64,000 nucleotides of DNA from Lysinibacillus cavernae (GTDB lineage: Bacteria > Bacillota > Bacilli > Bacillales_A > Planococcaceae). The stretch is from the NCBI RefSeq assembly GCF_009724685.1, contig NZ_WMEF01000003.1:186001-250000 (forward strand). Direction: 5' to 3'. Positions 17,469 to 25,685 of the stretch are shown here, piece after piece (positions within the stretch are counted from its first letter, which is position 1; each line of letters opens with the position of its first letter). A program made the translations under genes and the position numbers. Below the pieces are notes generated by a model. The model saw nothing but the letters and a program-made list of their open reading frames with translations, ran no database searches and was not told the DNA's origin.

Positions 17469-17711
17469 ATGGATAATATGTATAAAGTTATGGCATTCTG
17501 GACAGGTATTTTTGCCGTTATGTTCTACCTTGGTGGTATGAACGAGGTATCGCTATTATTCTTAGGTAATACAGGTTTGTTCTTATTATTAGGCTTCTTA
17601 AACCTTTCAGAACGTATGTACATGTACATTTTCGGAGCATATTTAACTGTATTCTTCGCTGGCTTCACGTACTATACAACATTCATTCACGTACCTGGTG
17701 GCGGTCATTAA
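17469..17711 (+). CDS. yqgY: YqgY-like small membrane protein (DUF2626)
   Basis: This 80-residue protein has three hydrophobic helices (MAFWTGIFAVMFYL, LLFLGNTGLFLLLGF, YIFGAYLTVFFAGF) and ends in PGGGH. It matches the YqgY/DUF2626 family in length and start (MDNMYKVMAFWTG). The start at 17469 follows AAAGGAGGGG; the longer reading is upstream of it. Its function is unknown. It lies beside yqgX as in B. subtilis, which supports orthology. Confidence 0.85.
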   Translation: MDNMYKVMAFWTGIFAVMFYLGGMNEVSLLFLGNTGLFLLLGFLNLSERMYMYIFGAYLTVFFAGFTYYTTFIHVPGGGH

Positions 17712-17714
17712 TAC

Positions 17715-17756
17715 AAAAAAATCGCGTATCTCACTACTGTTGAGATACGCTTTTTT
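17715..17756. terminator. bidirectional terminator between yqgY and yqgX
   Basis: A 10-bp perfect stem (GCGTATCTCA with TGAGATACGC, 7-base loop) is flanked by A-run and T-run. It ends the convergent genes yqgY and yqgX. Confidence 0.9.
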
Positions 17757-17771
17757 ATGTGCTATCACAGC

Positions 17772-18416
17772 TTAAAATCCATTTAAAAAAGGATTTGTCT
17801 CCATTTCTGCGCCTACGGTTGTATAATTACCATGTCCAGGGTAGATAATAGTATCCTCAGGCAATGTCAGCAATTTATTATGGATAGACTCTAATAATAT
17901 TTTTGTTGATCCGCCTAATAAATCTGTCCGTCCTACACCTTGCTCAAATAACGTATCCCCAACAATGGCAAAACCATCATTTTCAAATAGATAGGAGATA
18001 CTACCAGGTGAATGGCCTGGTGTAAAAACAGCTTGAAAAACAAAATTGCTGATTTCAAATAGTTGTTCTTTTTTGATGATTGTGTCTTGTGCTGGTGTAG
18101 CAACCCGATAATCAGGTAAAGCGGCATATTTACTAGAACCATTCTTAATTGGATCTCCTAGCCAACTAACTTCCTTTTCGTGAATCCATACAGGAACATC
18201 AAATATTTCACGTAAGGCATCCACAGCCCCTATATGATCAAAATGTGCATGGGTTAAAAAGATGGCCAATGGTTTTAAGCCATTACTACGGATTGTTTTA
18301 ATTAGACGTTCCGCTTCCTCACCTGGATCAAATACGATACATTCTTTTTCTTTATTCGATACGATATAGCAATTCGTTTGGACGGGGCCAAGAGAATAAC
18401 TTCGTACGTTCATCAT
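17772..18416 (-). CDS. yqgX: metallo-beta-lactamase-fold hydrolase YqgX
   Basis: This glyoxalase II-like MBL-fold enzyme has the metal motif THAHFDH (HxHxDH), a second-site histidine in TPGHSPGS, the aspartate in IVGDTLF and the last histidine in YPGHGNYT. Length is about 214 residues, shorter than true hydroxyacylglutathione hydrolases, so the thiol substrate is uncertain (bacillithiol or CoA esters are possible). Start ATG 18416 has GAGGTG 6 bases upstream. Its place between yqgY and yqgW matches B. subtilis. Confidence 0.88.
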   Translation of the reverse strand: MMNVRSYSLGPVQTNCYIVSNKEKECIVFDPGEEAERLIKTIRSNGLKPLAIFLTHAHFDHIGAVDALREIFDVPVWIHEKEVSWLGDPIKNGSSKYAALPDYRVATPAQDTIIKKEQLFEISNFVFQAVFTPGHSPGSISYLFENDGFAIVGDTLFEQGVGRTDLLGGSTKILLESIHNKLLTLPEDTIIYPGHGNYTTVGAEMETNPFLNGF

Positions 18417-18585
18417 AACTATCACCTCAACTTCCTATTATACAGGCTTTGCCACAATTTGACGATAAATGTTCATAGTTTGCGCTATATTAGTTCTCGA
18501 CAAAAACAAATACAACGTTTACAATTAAGGAGGAATATTGTTTACGACATTCATTTTCTGATGTCGAAAGGAGTGTCTATTTTTA

Positions 18586-18765
18586 ATGAACTTATTAATG
18601 GTTATTTTTGGTCTAGTAGCGATTTTAGCTGTATTTGGTACATTCCAAGCAATTAAAGAAAAGAACCTATTAAGCGTTGTTTTCAACTTATTAAGTGCTG
18701 CCGTATTCGGATGGTTCGTCATCATGACAATTGTTCATAGCGGTTATCCACCAAAATTACACTAA
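18586..18765 (+). CDS. yqgW: YqgW-like small membrane protein (DUF2759)
   Basis: This 59-residue protein was read directly from the sequence. It starts MNLLMVIFGLVAILAVFG and ends with SGYPPKLH. It has two membrane helices (about residues 2-19 and 28-49) joined by a basic turn (KEKNLLS), as in YqgW/DUF2759. AAAGGAG lies 8 bases before the ATG. An additional AAGGAGG lies further upstream (about 18529), followed by a 7-codon frame and a small CGACAT/ATGTCG hairpin. Function is unknown. Confidence 0.82.
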   Translation: MNLLMVIFGLVAILAVFGTFQAIKEKNLLSVVFNLLSAAVFGWFVIMTIVHSGYPPKLH

Positions 18766-18778
18766 AATTTAGACAAAA

Positions 18779-18816
18779 AAAAAGAGCAGTCTCCTTGGAG
18801 ATTGCTCTTTTTTTGT
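18779..18816. terminator. bidirectional terminator between yqgW and tyrS
   Basis: The stem GAGCAGTCTCC/AGATTGCTC is flanked by A-run (18775-18783) and T-run (18809-18816). It serves the convergent yqgW and tyrosyl-tRNA synthetase genes. Confidence 0.85.
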
Positions 18817-18822
18817 TTTTCA

Positions 18823-20037
18823 CTACTTATTTAATCTAAGGAATCGTTTCTTGCCAATTTGTATCACATCATCGTTCATTAATACTTGAGATAGATCATC
18901 GATAGCTATTTTTTCTCCATTCAAGGATACCCCATTTTGCTTGATTAACCGTAAAAACTCACTTTTACTTTGAATAAAATCAATTGCCACTAATTGTGGA
19001 ATAATATCCTCTATTCTTTCCTTATCAATTTCTAAGAGCAGTATGGGAATATTTTTTGGTATTTCCTTTCTTTGAAAAGCTGCTTCAAAATAGAATTTTG
19101 CTTCCTCCATTGCGACATGTCCATGGTATAAAGCTGTAATAATCTCTGCTAATTGTAATTTTAGATCACGGGGATTTTCTCCCATTTGAAGCTTTTCTTG
19201 AATTGCCTGCACTAGTTGTGGATGCTCATCTGTTGCTAATTCAAAATATTTTACGATTAAAGCATCTGGTACTTCCATTACTTTTTTAAACATGACCTCA
19301 GGCGCTTCATTCACACCAATATAATTGCCTAAGCTCTTACTCATTTTTTCAACGCCATCTAACCCTTCGAGTAATGGCATAAAAATAGCAATTTGTTTTT
19401 CTACCCCTCGATGCTTTTGTAAGGTGCGTCCCATTAAAATATTGAATGTTTGATCCGTTCCACCTAACTCTATGTCTGCCTCTAGCTCAACCGAATCATA
19501 CGCTTGCATAAGCGGGTAGAAAAATTCATGAATCCCAATTGGTATTTGTTGGTGGTGACGTTTTTGGAAGTCTTCGCGTTCTAAAATACGAGCAACAGAT
19601 GTCGTAGCTGCCAGCTGAATGACTTCTTCAAAAGTTAATTTTGCTAGCCACTCACTATTGAAACGAACTGTCGTCTTCTTCTCATCTAACACTTTAAAAA
19701 TTTGTTCGCAGTAGGTTTTGGCATTTTTCTTCACAACGTCATCACTTAACGCTACACGTCCTTTGGCTTTGCCAGTAGGATCACCAATACGTCCCGTGAA
19801 ATCTCCTATAACAATGACAGCATGATGCCCTAAATCCTGCATTTGCTTTATTTTCCGTAGAACGACTGCATGACCTAGATGAATATCTGGTGCGGATGGA
19901 TCAAGCCCTAATTTAATTGTTAAAGGCTTCTGTTCCTTATATGATCGCTCTAATTTTTCGAGTAATTCCTGCTCATCTACGATTTTGTCAGCACCTTTCT
20001 TAATAATCGCTAATTGCTCCTTTGGTGTTAAAAACAT
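18823..20037 (-). CDS. tyrZ: tyrosyl-tRNA synthetase (TyrZ type)
   Basis: This class I aminoacyl-tRNA synthetase charges tRNA-Tyr. It has HLGH (the HIGH motif), VIGDFTGRIGDPTGK, the GGTDQ substrate motif and KMSKS, and ends with an S4 RNA-binding domain. The 404-residue length and the 'DFTGRIGDPTGK' region resemble B. subtilis TyrZ more than TyrS; which paralog it is cannot be settled here. The start is 20037, with AAGGAG 9 bases upstream; the earlier ATG touches that site. It is controlled by the tyrosine T-box directly upstream. Confidence 0.93.
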   Translation of the reverse strand: MFLTPKEQLAIIKKGADKIVDEQELLEKLERSYKEQKPLTIKLGLDPSAPDIHLGHAVVLRKIKQMQDLGHHAVIVIGDFTGRIGDPTGKAKGRVALSDDVVKKNAKTYCEQIFKVLDEKKTTVRFNSEWLAKLTFEEVIQLAATTSVARILEREDFQKRHHQQIPIGIHEFFYPLMQAYDSVELEADIELGGTDQTFNILMGRTLQKHRGVEKQIAIFMPLLEGLDGVEKMSKSLGNYIGVNEAPEVMFKKVMEVPDALIVKYFELATDEHPQLVQAIQEKLQMGENPRDLKLQLAEIITALYHGHVAMEEAKFYFEAAFQRKEIPKNIPILLLEIDKERIEDIIPQLVAIDFIQSKSEFLRLIKQNGVSLNGEKIAIDDLSQVLMNDDVIQIGKKRFLRLNK

Positions 20038-20145
20038 ACAAAACATCTCCTTGTAATATTAAATATTAATATGGCAAGCTCTATAAGAGGTATTTGATTA
20101 TGATGTAAAGATATTTACACCGTTGCTATTAAGGCATAAAAAAAA

Positions 20146-20440
20146 ACGCCCTTAGGAATGATCCTAAAGGACGTTGATGAACGTGTTACCACCTTTTTTT
20201 GAGAGCTATTCACATAGCGCTCCTCAAGAAGTACAGCCGAAGCGATACTTTTGCAATGATTACGGCTGCAACCCCGTCGTAGCCTACTAATAATTCGGTA
20301 CGCAGCTCCAAGATGTATTCACTTTAATGTTCCTTGCGCCTCTCAGCAACCGGCTACTCTCTGTCAGTTCGATTAAAGTTACTCGTTCTTTTCCATGCCT
20401 TTGACTCTTATACTCCGAAATGTGAAAACAAATCTTCGTT
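20146..20440 (-). ncRNA. T-box leader with tyrosine specifier
   Basis: The T-box sequence AAGGTGGTAACACG lies at 20195-20182. It is followed by the terminator stem (ACGTCCTTTAGG with CCTAAGGGCGT) and a run of T. In stem I the specifier loop reads GAA-UAC-ATC with UAC at 20317-20315, a tyrosine codon. Uncharged tRNA-Tyr would stabilise the antiterminator and turn on the synthetase. The codon and the downstream gene agree. Confidence 0.93.
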
Positions 20441-20497
20441 ATGCAGATATTTACACTTATTATAATTGCTTATGGCAATTTGTCAATCAAAAAAAGA

Positions 20498-20735
20498 AAA
20501 GATGATGTCAATAGTAGAAAAAGAACCTTTGGCAATGTGTGGGGTTGATTTCCGTTCCACCAGCGTCCTTTCCAAGGGGGAAAGCTCGACGCTCGCCCAC
20601 AGGAAGCCTTGCTCTACGCGAAAGCGAAGCGTCAGCGACAAAGCCAGTAGCCTGCAACGGGAAGCCATTTTCACCTTTCACAAAAATTCTATGGATAGTT
20701 TTGTTTTTCAACACTATGAAAAGAGAGATCTCGTA
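20498..20735 (+). repeat. interspersed noncoding repeat, shortened copy
   Basis: About 240 bases are closely related, in opposite orientation, to both ends of 29583-30113. The left part (TTGATTTCCGTTCC, GCGTCCTTTCCA) and right part (CGCCCACAGGAAGCC, GACGCTTCGCTTTCGCGT, ATCCATAGAATTTTTGTG in reverse) are both conserved, but the middle of the long copy is absent. The GC content is higher than in neighbouring genes. Reading frames across it are not genes. It sits between the tyrosine T-box promoter and the LTA synthase terminator. Confidence 0.85.
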
Positions 20736-20750
20736 ATGAGATCTCCCTTT
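20721..20750 (-). terminator. terminator of the LTA synthase gene
   Basis: GAGATCTC is repeated around a 5-base loop and is flanked by AAGGG and TCTTTTC. It lies immediately after the stop codon. Confidence 0.7.
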
Positions 20751-20752
20751 TG

Positions 20753-22648
20753 TTATTTGACTGAATCCTGCTTTAAATTACCTGTCTTTTCATCATAGAA
20801 GCGAAGCAGATCTCCATTAATAATAGCATCGGAATTTTCTAGTTCCATTGTTGCGCGATCAGCGTATGTTTGACATGGCTCACCGTCTATTTCTTCACCT
20901 GTTGCCTTGTCATAGCAAGCTTCACCAGCATAGACATATTTATCTGTGATAAAGCGTCCATCACGGAAGACAACAAAGTCCTCATGCTCAGGAGAGAATA
21001 AATCTGCACCCATTTGCATGTCTTTTGATGTTTCAATACCAAGAAGGTGTAAGATTGTTGGACGTAAATCCATTTGCCCTGAAATCTCTTCCATTTCTTT
21101 ACCATCTCCATCTCCTGGGATGTGGATGAATAAAGGTACTTCTTGAAGTATTGCATTATCCATTGGTGTAATTTCATCTTTTCCTAAATATTGTGCCATC
21201 GCTTTATTATGGTTTTCAGAAATACCATAGTGGTCACCGTACATAACGATAATAGAGTTATCATAAACACCTTGATCCTTTAGCTGTTGGAAGAAGTCTT
21301 TTAAGGCTTCATCCATATAACGTACCGTTTGGAAGTAACGATTTAATGTACCTGAGTTTGAATCATATTCAGGAATCATGATATCTTCTGGGTCCAATGT
21401 AAATGGATAATGGTTCGTTAATGTAATCAGTCTTGAATAGAATGGCTGTGGCATATCTTTCATTAAAGCAGCCGATTGCTCTAAGAATGGAGTATCTTTC
21501 ATTCCCCAGTTTACAGCTTGCCCTTCTTCAACAGTATATGAATCTATATCGTAGAATTTATTTATTTTTAACGATTGATACATCATGTCACGGTTCCAGA
21601 ATGATTTATTATTAGGGTGCATGACATTTGTAAAGTATCCATTTTCTCCAAGGCGTTCAGCCATTGAATTATACGTATTTCCTCCATGAGTGAAGAACAC
21701 AGCGCCTCGACCTAATCCAAACAATGAGTTTTCTACAATAAACTCTGAGTCAGATGTTTTTCCTAGGCCCGTTTGGTGATAGAAGTTATTGAAATAATAC
21801 GTATCTTTATCTTTTGTTAAAGAGTTTAAGAATGGCGTAATTTCATGACCATTCATGTCGTTGTTAATGACAAAGTTTTGTAAAGACTCCATAGACACAA
21901 CAATTAAGTTGCGATCTTTATATTTCCCAAACATCTCTGGGTTAACTGCTGCCTGATTAGAGCGAATATAGTTGTTCACTTCTACAAGTTCACTACCATC
22001 CGCTAACGCACGCTGTGCAGATGATTTAGATTGAATATAAATATCATACAAATGGTAGTTGTACGTACCGATGTTCTTTACTAATAATTCACGGTCAAAA
22101 CTACGCGTTAGTAATTGTGGACGTTCTGTTTCTGCTAATCCTAAGTTTAAGAATGTCATAGCAATCGCCAGTACAAAGAATGCACGACGGAATTCAATAT
22201 TCACTTTGAACGCTTCTTTCATTCTTGGTAAAAACTTATTCGCTAAGATTAAAATAAGAACATCAATGAAATATAATACATCCCAAGGCTCAACAATCGC
22301 TGCTATTGAAGTTCCTAAATCACCAAAATTACTTGTCTGGAATAATACCGGTAGTGTAATAAAGTCATTATAGAATCGATAGAACGCTACATTCCCGTAC
22401 AGGACAATTGATAAGATTATGCTCAGCGTAATCAAATAACGATTTCTAGCCTTTGCTGATTTAAAGAATAGTGATAAACCATACGTAAACAGCAAAAAGC
22501 TTAATGGGTTAATAAACAAAATAAATTGTTGCATTGCATTTTCAATTTTCATCTCAAAGCTAGTGTGGTAAACAATGACCGTTTTGATCCATGTTGCTAT
22601 AATTGCTAGTATCATAAATGAATGTTTAGGCCACTTTATTGATTTCAT
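20753..22648 (-). CDS. yqgS: lipoteichoic acid synthase family protein (YqgS-like)
   Basis: The 631-residue protein has five membrane helices in the first 200 residues, then an extracellular sulfatase-like domain that polymerises glycerol phosphate from phosphatidylglycerol onto the LTA anchor. The nucleophile threonine is in GLGKTSDSE. Other metal-site motifs are VVSMESLQNF, YGDHYG and the WNRDM segment. A signal-peptidase-like site (AQRALADG) separates the halves. The start is 22648 because GGAGG lies 9 bases upstream. B. subtilis has four paralogs; position next to yqgQ and near yqgW/X points to YqgS. Confidence 0.9.
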   Translation of the reverse strand: MKSIKWPKHSFMILAIIATWIKTVIVYHTSFEMKIENAMQQFILFINPLSFLLFTYGLSLFFKSAKARNRYLITLSIILSIVLYGNVAFYRFYNDFITLPVLFQTSNFGDLGTSIAAIVEPWDVLYFIDVLILILANKFLPRMKEAFKVNIEFRRAFFVLAIAMTFLNLGLAETERPQLLTRSFDRELLVKNIGTYNYHLYDIYIQSKSSAQRALADGSELVEVNNYIRSNQAAVNPEMFGKYKDRNLIVVSMESLQNFVINNDMNGHEITPFLNSLTKDKDTYYFNNFYHQTGLGKTSDSEFIVENSLFGLGRGAVFFTHGGNTYNSMAERLGENGYFTNVMHPNNKSFWNRDMMYQSLKINKFYDIDSYTVEEGQAVNWGMKDTPFLEQSAALMKDMPQPFYSRLITLTNHYPFTLDPEDIMIPEYDSNSGTLNRYFQTVRYMDEALKDFFQQLKDQGVYDNSIIVMYGDHYGISENHNKAMAQYLGKDEITPMDNAILQEVPLFIHIPGDGDGKEMEEISGQMDLRPTILHLLGIETSKDMQMGADLFSPEHEDFVVFRDGRFITDKYVYAGEACYDKATGEEIDGEPCQTYADRATMELENSDAIINGDLLRFYDEKTGNLKQDSVK

Positions 22649-22840
22649 TCCTAACATCCTCCCTACTTCCTTACAAAAAAATAATAATTTTTTACATTTT
22701 GTTACGGAAACAAAATATATCTTAATCCTTTTTTAACAGATAATCAACACATATCTTTTGGAAATTTTTTTCTCCTCGCTCTTCTATGCACCAGATATCT
22801 ATATATACGTTTTGTATTGTAAAAAGTTTCGCAAAAACAT

Positions 22841-22866
22841 AAAAACAGCGGAAACCCACTGTTTTT
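22841..22866 (-). terminator. terminator of the yqgN-yqgQ operon
   Basis: An 8-bp stem (AACAGTGG with CCGCTGTT, one G-U pair) is followed on the minus strand by TTTTATG. It lies 60 bases after the yqgQ stop codon. Confidence 0.65.
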
Positions 22867-22927
22867 CAGAATATTACATACATGTTACATTAATTTTACA
22901 ATACCCAATTACATTATATTTCAAACA

Positions 22928-23137
22928 TTACTTTTTATTCTCTTCTATACGAAGTCTTGTTGTTTCTTGTCGAATGAGTAACAACGCCATTTGGTAGTCT
23001 TTTATGTCTAGTACATTTGCTTTATAGAGCTCACGCATTTCATCCTCCATTAACATTAAATCGCCAATCGGATCACGTGTATAAATATAAGTACCATATT
23101 TTTTCAAGAGTTCATAAATATCTAACATTTTATCCAT
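22928..23137 (-). CDS. yqgQ: YqgQ small protein (DUF910)
   Basis: This 69-residue acidic helical protein of the YqgQ/DUF910 family has the diagnostic stretches DIYELLKKYGTYIYTRDP and DLMLMEDEMRELY. The family folds as a three-helix bundle thought to bind single-stranded nucleic acid; function is unsettled. Start ATG 23137 has GAGGAG 9 bases upstream and overlaps the yqgN stop by 8 bases (ATGGATAA), indicating translational coupling. Confidence 0.88.
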   Translation of the reverse strand: MDKMLDIYELLKKYGTYIYTRDPIGDLMLMEDEMRELYKANVLDIKDYQMALLLIRQETTRLRIEENKK

Positions 23138-23723
23138 TTTCGTTCGCTCCTCGTTGTACTCGACAGTCAATACGTTTTGTCGGTGTCACAATGATGTCTA
23201 CTGGGCAATCATGCTCTTCGGTAGGAACACGATCAATGATTTGCTCATCAAAGAGCAGAGACATCAGTTTACCCTTTTTATAGTTTAATACATAGCGGTC
23301 ATAATAACCACCGCCATAGCCGATTCGATAGCCATAGGGATCAAAAACAACACCTGGCACAAGGATGACATCCATCTCACTTGCGTCAACAAACTCACAT
23401 TTTTCTGGAATAGGCTCACGCAAATGCATATATACAGTTTCAAGTTGAGCAAATGATTCAATGGCATAAAATGACATTTCTCTTGTTTTTGGATGGCATT
23501 TTGGAACAGCGACCTTTTTACCACATTTCCATAATTCTTCTATTAAGAGAATTGTGTCGATTTCTGGCTTATTTGAAATGGTCATGCCAATTATATTTGC
23601 TTCTATTATATATGGTTCCTGTAGCACTTTATTTATTACAGCTAATGATTGTCCACGATATGAATCTTCCTTCATTATCGCGAGAGCATCTCGGACCTTG
23701 TTTCGTAATGTTGTTTTATCCAT
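23130..23723 (-). CDS. yqgN: 5-formyltetrahydrofolate cyclo-ligase
   Basis: The enzyme converts 5-formyl-THF to 5,10-methenyl-THF using ATP, recycling a stored folate. At 197 residues it is of family size. The ATP-binding motif near the C-terminus is clear (GYRIGYGGGYYDRY), preceded by DVILVPGVVFDPYG. It forms a two-gene operon with yqgQ, downstream of rpmG as in B. subtilis. It links functionally to the folate-using glycine cleavage system encoded elsewhere in the window. Confidence 0.94.
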   Translation of the reverse strand: MDKTTLRNKVRDALAIMKEDSYRGQSLAVINKVLQEPYIIEANIIGMTISNKPEIDTILLIEELWKCGKKVAVPKCHPKTREMSFYAIESFAQLETVYMHLREPIPEKCEFVDASEMDVILVPGVVFDPYGYRIGYGGGYYDRYVLNYKKGKLMSLLFDEQIIDRVPTEEHDCPVDIIVTPTKRIDCRVQRGANENG

Positions 23724-23791
23724 CCAGGCTACCTCCTATATAGTAAAACTTCGTATCTACAGTTACAACGAAATGTTTGCAAAAATGTAGA

Positions 23792-23819
23792 AAGCCAAAA
23801 CCACTTGTGGTTTTGGCTT
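23792..23819 (-). terminator. hairpin after rpmG
   Basis: A perfect stem (AGCCAAAACCA with TGGTTTTGGCT, loop CTTG) starts 9 bases beyond the rpmG stop codon. The following U-run is interrupted (TTTCTACATTTTT), so it may stop transcription incompletely. Confidence 0.65.
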
Positions 23820-23828
23820 AATGAGCGA

Positions 23829-23978
23829 TTACTTAGTTTCACGGTGAAGAGTGTATTTCTTCTCGCGAGAGCAATATTTTTTAAGTTCAAGACGCTCTGG
23901 ATTGTTACGCTTGTTCTTTTTAGAAATGTAGTTACGTTCGCCGCAATCTGTGCAAGCTAAAGTAATGTTTACGCGCAT
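23829..23978 (-). CDS. rpmG: ribosomal protein L33
   Basis: This 49-residue L33 was read directly. It begins [17 protein letters not shown] and ends YTLHRETK. L33 sits near the tRNA exit site of the 50S subunit. The zinc-ribbon form has four cysteines; here CTDC is present, but the second pair is YCSREKK, so the fourth cysteine is glutamate. It is an intermediate between zinc-binding and zinc-free forms. GGGAGG precedes the ATG pair; the second ATG (23978) matches the family start. Confidence 0.93.
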   Translation of the reverse strand: MRVNITLACTDCGERNYISKKNKRNNPERLELKKYCSREKKYTLHRETK

Positions 23979-24137
23979 CATTAACCCTCCCACTCTATAT
24001 CAAGAATTTAAATTTGAGCATGATTTATACGACTAACCTATTATAACATAAACTGAAAAAAAATCTACCTTCATTTCATATTAAGTTTGCATATGGTAAA
24101 ATATCTTATAATTACATACTACATCGAGGTGAAACTA

Positions 24138-24575
24138 TTGGATTTATCCATCCTATTAATGAGTATCGGGATTTTTTTGATCATTGTATCGGGATTTTTC
24201 AAAAATAGCTCGAAAAAAATCGAAAAAGATGTCGAAGAATTATCCATCTCCATATTTCAAGAAACGAATAATTTAAAACGTCGCCTAAAAATGGTAGAGG
24301 AAGAACTTTTATTAGAGCCTGAGTTTCAAGTGAAATCAAAATCAGTAACTAATGTACAAAACCCTAAAGTTCAACAAGTTATGCAAGCTGTCCAACAGGC
24401 TGCACAAACTTCAAAGATTGCACAAACGACAACACAAACAAAGCCAATCCATCAAATTATCGTTAGTCAGGTGCTTGAATTAAATAAACAGGGTCTTTCT
24501 GTAGCTGATATCAGTATTCGTTCAAATTTAACAGAAGAGCAAGTTCGTCAAGTGATTGCAAACGGGGGGCGATAA
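24138..24575 (+). CDS. single-pass membrane protein with C-terminal helical domain
   Basis: About 145 residues. One N-terminal membrane helix (LSILLMSIGIFLIIVSGFF) is followed by a coiled-coil region, a Gln-rich linker (QQVMQAVQQAAQ) and a C-terminal helix-turn-helix-like segment (GLSVADISIRSNLTEEQVR). The start is taken as TTG 24138, which has GAGGTGA 5 bases upstream; the ATG upstream lacks a ribosome site. It is 3 bases from the next gene, so the two form an operon. It may correspond to B. subtilis YqzD, but I am not sure. Function is unknown. Confidence 0.65.
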   Translation: MDLSILLMSIGIFLIIVSGFFKNSSKKIEKDVEELSISIFQETNNLKRRLKMVEEELLLEPEFQVKSKSVTNVQNPKVQQVMQAVQQAAQTSKIAQTTTQTKPIHQIIVSQVLELNKQGLSVADISIRSNLTEEQVRQVIANGGR

Positions 24576-24578
24576 GTT

Positions 24579-25058
24579 ATGAACAAATCAGCCATCCGCG
24601 CATTTGGCATTGCTATTTTTCTCGTTGGGGCTTTGCTAGCACTCGCACATCGCTTTGATGTGAATATTGGTCTCCCTACTCAAGAATCTTCCAATCAGGA
24701 TCATGTAGAAGAACTGCAAAATAAGTTAAAGCAGGCAAATAAAGAGATTGCCTCTTTAAAGAAACAATTAAACCAAATACATACTGAAGAAACTTCTACA
24801 ACAGCTTCTTCTGAACAGCCCGTTGAAGAAACAAGCTCTGATGCCACAACGATGACACTGCAAATATACAGTGGTATTACGCCGTATATTGTTGCACAAA
24901 AGCTTGAAGATGGCGGTATTATTACCAATAGTGTTGAGATGGAATTACTACTGGCCAATGCAAAATATGCTCGAAGCTTACAAATTGGCTCCTATGAGGT
25001 CGATTCTTCCATGACACTAGAAGAAATTGCTAAGCTAATTACAGGCAAAAAACAATAA
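24579..25058 (+). CDS. membrane-anchored protein with an MltG/YceG-like small domain
   Basis: The 159-residue protein has an N-terminal membrane helix (residues 6-24), a coiled coil (about 42-70) and a Ser/Thr-rich linker. The C-terminal domain (LQIYSGITPYIVAQKLEDGG to the end) resembles the LysM-like domain preceding the catalytic part of MltG endolytic transglycosylases. The catalytic part itself is absent, so it may bind peptidoglycan or compete with MltG. It may be YqzC of B. subtilis. It is in an operon with the preceding gene. Confidence 0.65.
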   Translation: MNKSAIRAFGIAIFLVGALLALAHRFDVNIGLPTQESSNQDHVEELQNKLKQANKEIASLKKQLNQIHTEETSTTASSEQPVEETSSDATTMTLQIYSGITPYIVAQKLEDGGIITNSVEMELLLANAKYARSLQIGSYEVDSSMTLEEIAKLITGKKQ

Positions 25059-25061
25059 CTT

Positions 25062-25105
25062 AAAAAGCTGTCGCCAAATCCATATGATTAGACGACAGCT
25101 TTTTT
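25062..25105. terminator. bidirectional terminator
   Basis: AAAAAGCTGTCG pairs with CGACAGCTTTTT across a 18-base loop. It ends the plus-strand pair at 24138-25058 and the convergent trpEG operon. Confidence 0.85.
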
Positions 25106-25112
25106 ATGTGTA

Positions 25113-25685
25113 TTAGGCTATACTTTCTAGGAAGGCATGCATCATTATACTTCCTTCTTTTGTGCCGATTGATTCAGGATGAAACTGCAGACCATAAAGA
25201 GGATATTTCTTATGTTGAATGGCCATAATCTCCCCATCGTCCTCAGCTGTTGCGACAATGTTAAAATCCTTGTGCAAAGTTTGTTCTTCAATAATGAGGG
25301 AATGATAACGCATTACTTGTATGTCCCCAGTTAATTGCGCAAATAAACCCGTTTGAGCGTATTGTAATGGTGACAGCTTGCCATGCATAATGTTTTTGGC
25401 TTGCACGATACTTGCCCCAAAGGCCTGCCCTATTGATTGATGCCCAAGACATATTCCTAAAATAGGAAATTTTTGATACAGCTCCTTGATAACATCTACA
25501 GTAATGCCCGCTTCAGTAGGTGTTCCTGGTCCAGGGGATAAAATAATAGCTTCTGGCATCATTTCTTGAATTTCTTCTATTGTAATGGCATCATTTCGTA
25601 CGACTTTGACGTTTTTCCCAAGCATACTGATTTGTTGAAATAGATTATAGGTAAAGGAATCATAATTATCAATTAATAAAATCAT
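25113..25685 (-). CDS. trpG: anthranilate synthase glutamine amidotransferase subunit
   Basis: This class I glutamine amidotransferase has 190 residues. The nucleophile cysteine is in GICLGHQSIG and the His-Glu pair in LQFHPES; the oxyanion region is LSPGPGTP. It supplies ammonia to TrpE. In many Bacillales this subunit is shared with p-aminobenzoate synthesis (PabA), and sequence alone does not separate the roles. Here it overlaps trpE by 4 bases under a tryptophan T-box, which favours tryptophan synthesis. No trpDCFBA follows. Confidence 0.9.
   Translation of the reverse strand: MILLIDNYDSFTYNLFQQISMLGKNVKVVRNDAITIEEIQEMMPEAIILSPGPGTPTEAGITVDVIKELYQKFPILGICLGHQSIGQAFGASIVQAKNIMHGKLSPLQYAQTGLFAQLTGDIQVMRYHSLIIEEQTLHKDFNIVATAEDDGEIMAIQHKKYPLYGLQFHPESIGTKEGSIMMHAFLESIA

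Noticed and set aside
20466-20798. Open frames of 63-110 codons on both strands upstream of the LTA synthase terminator
   Set aside because: They fall in the interspersed repeat, whose second copy does not preserve them.
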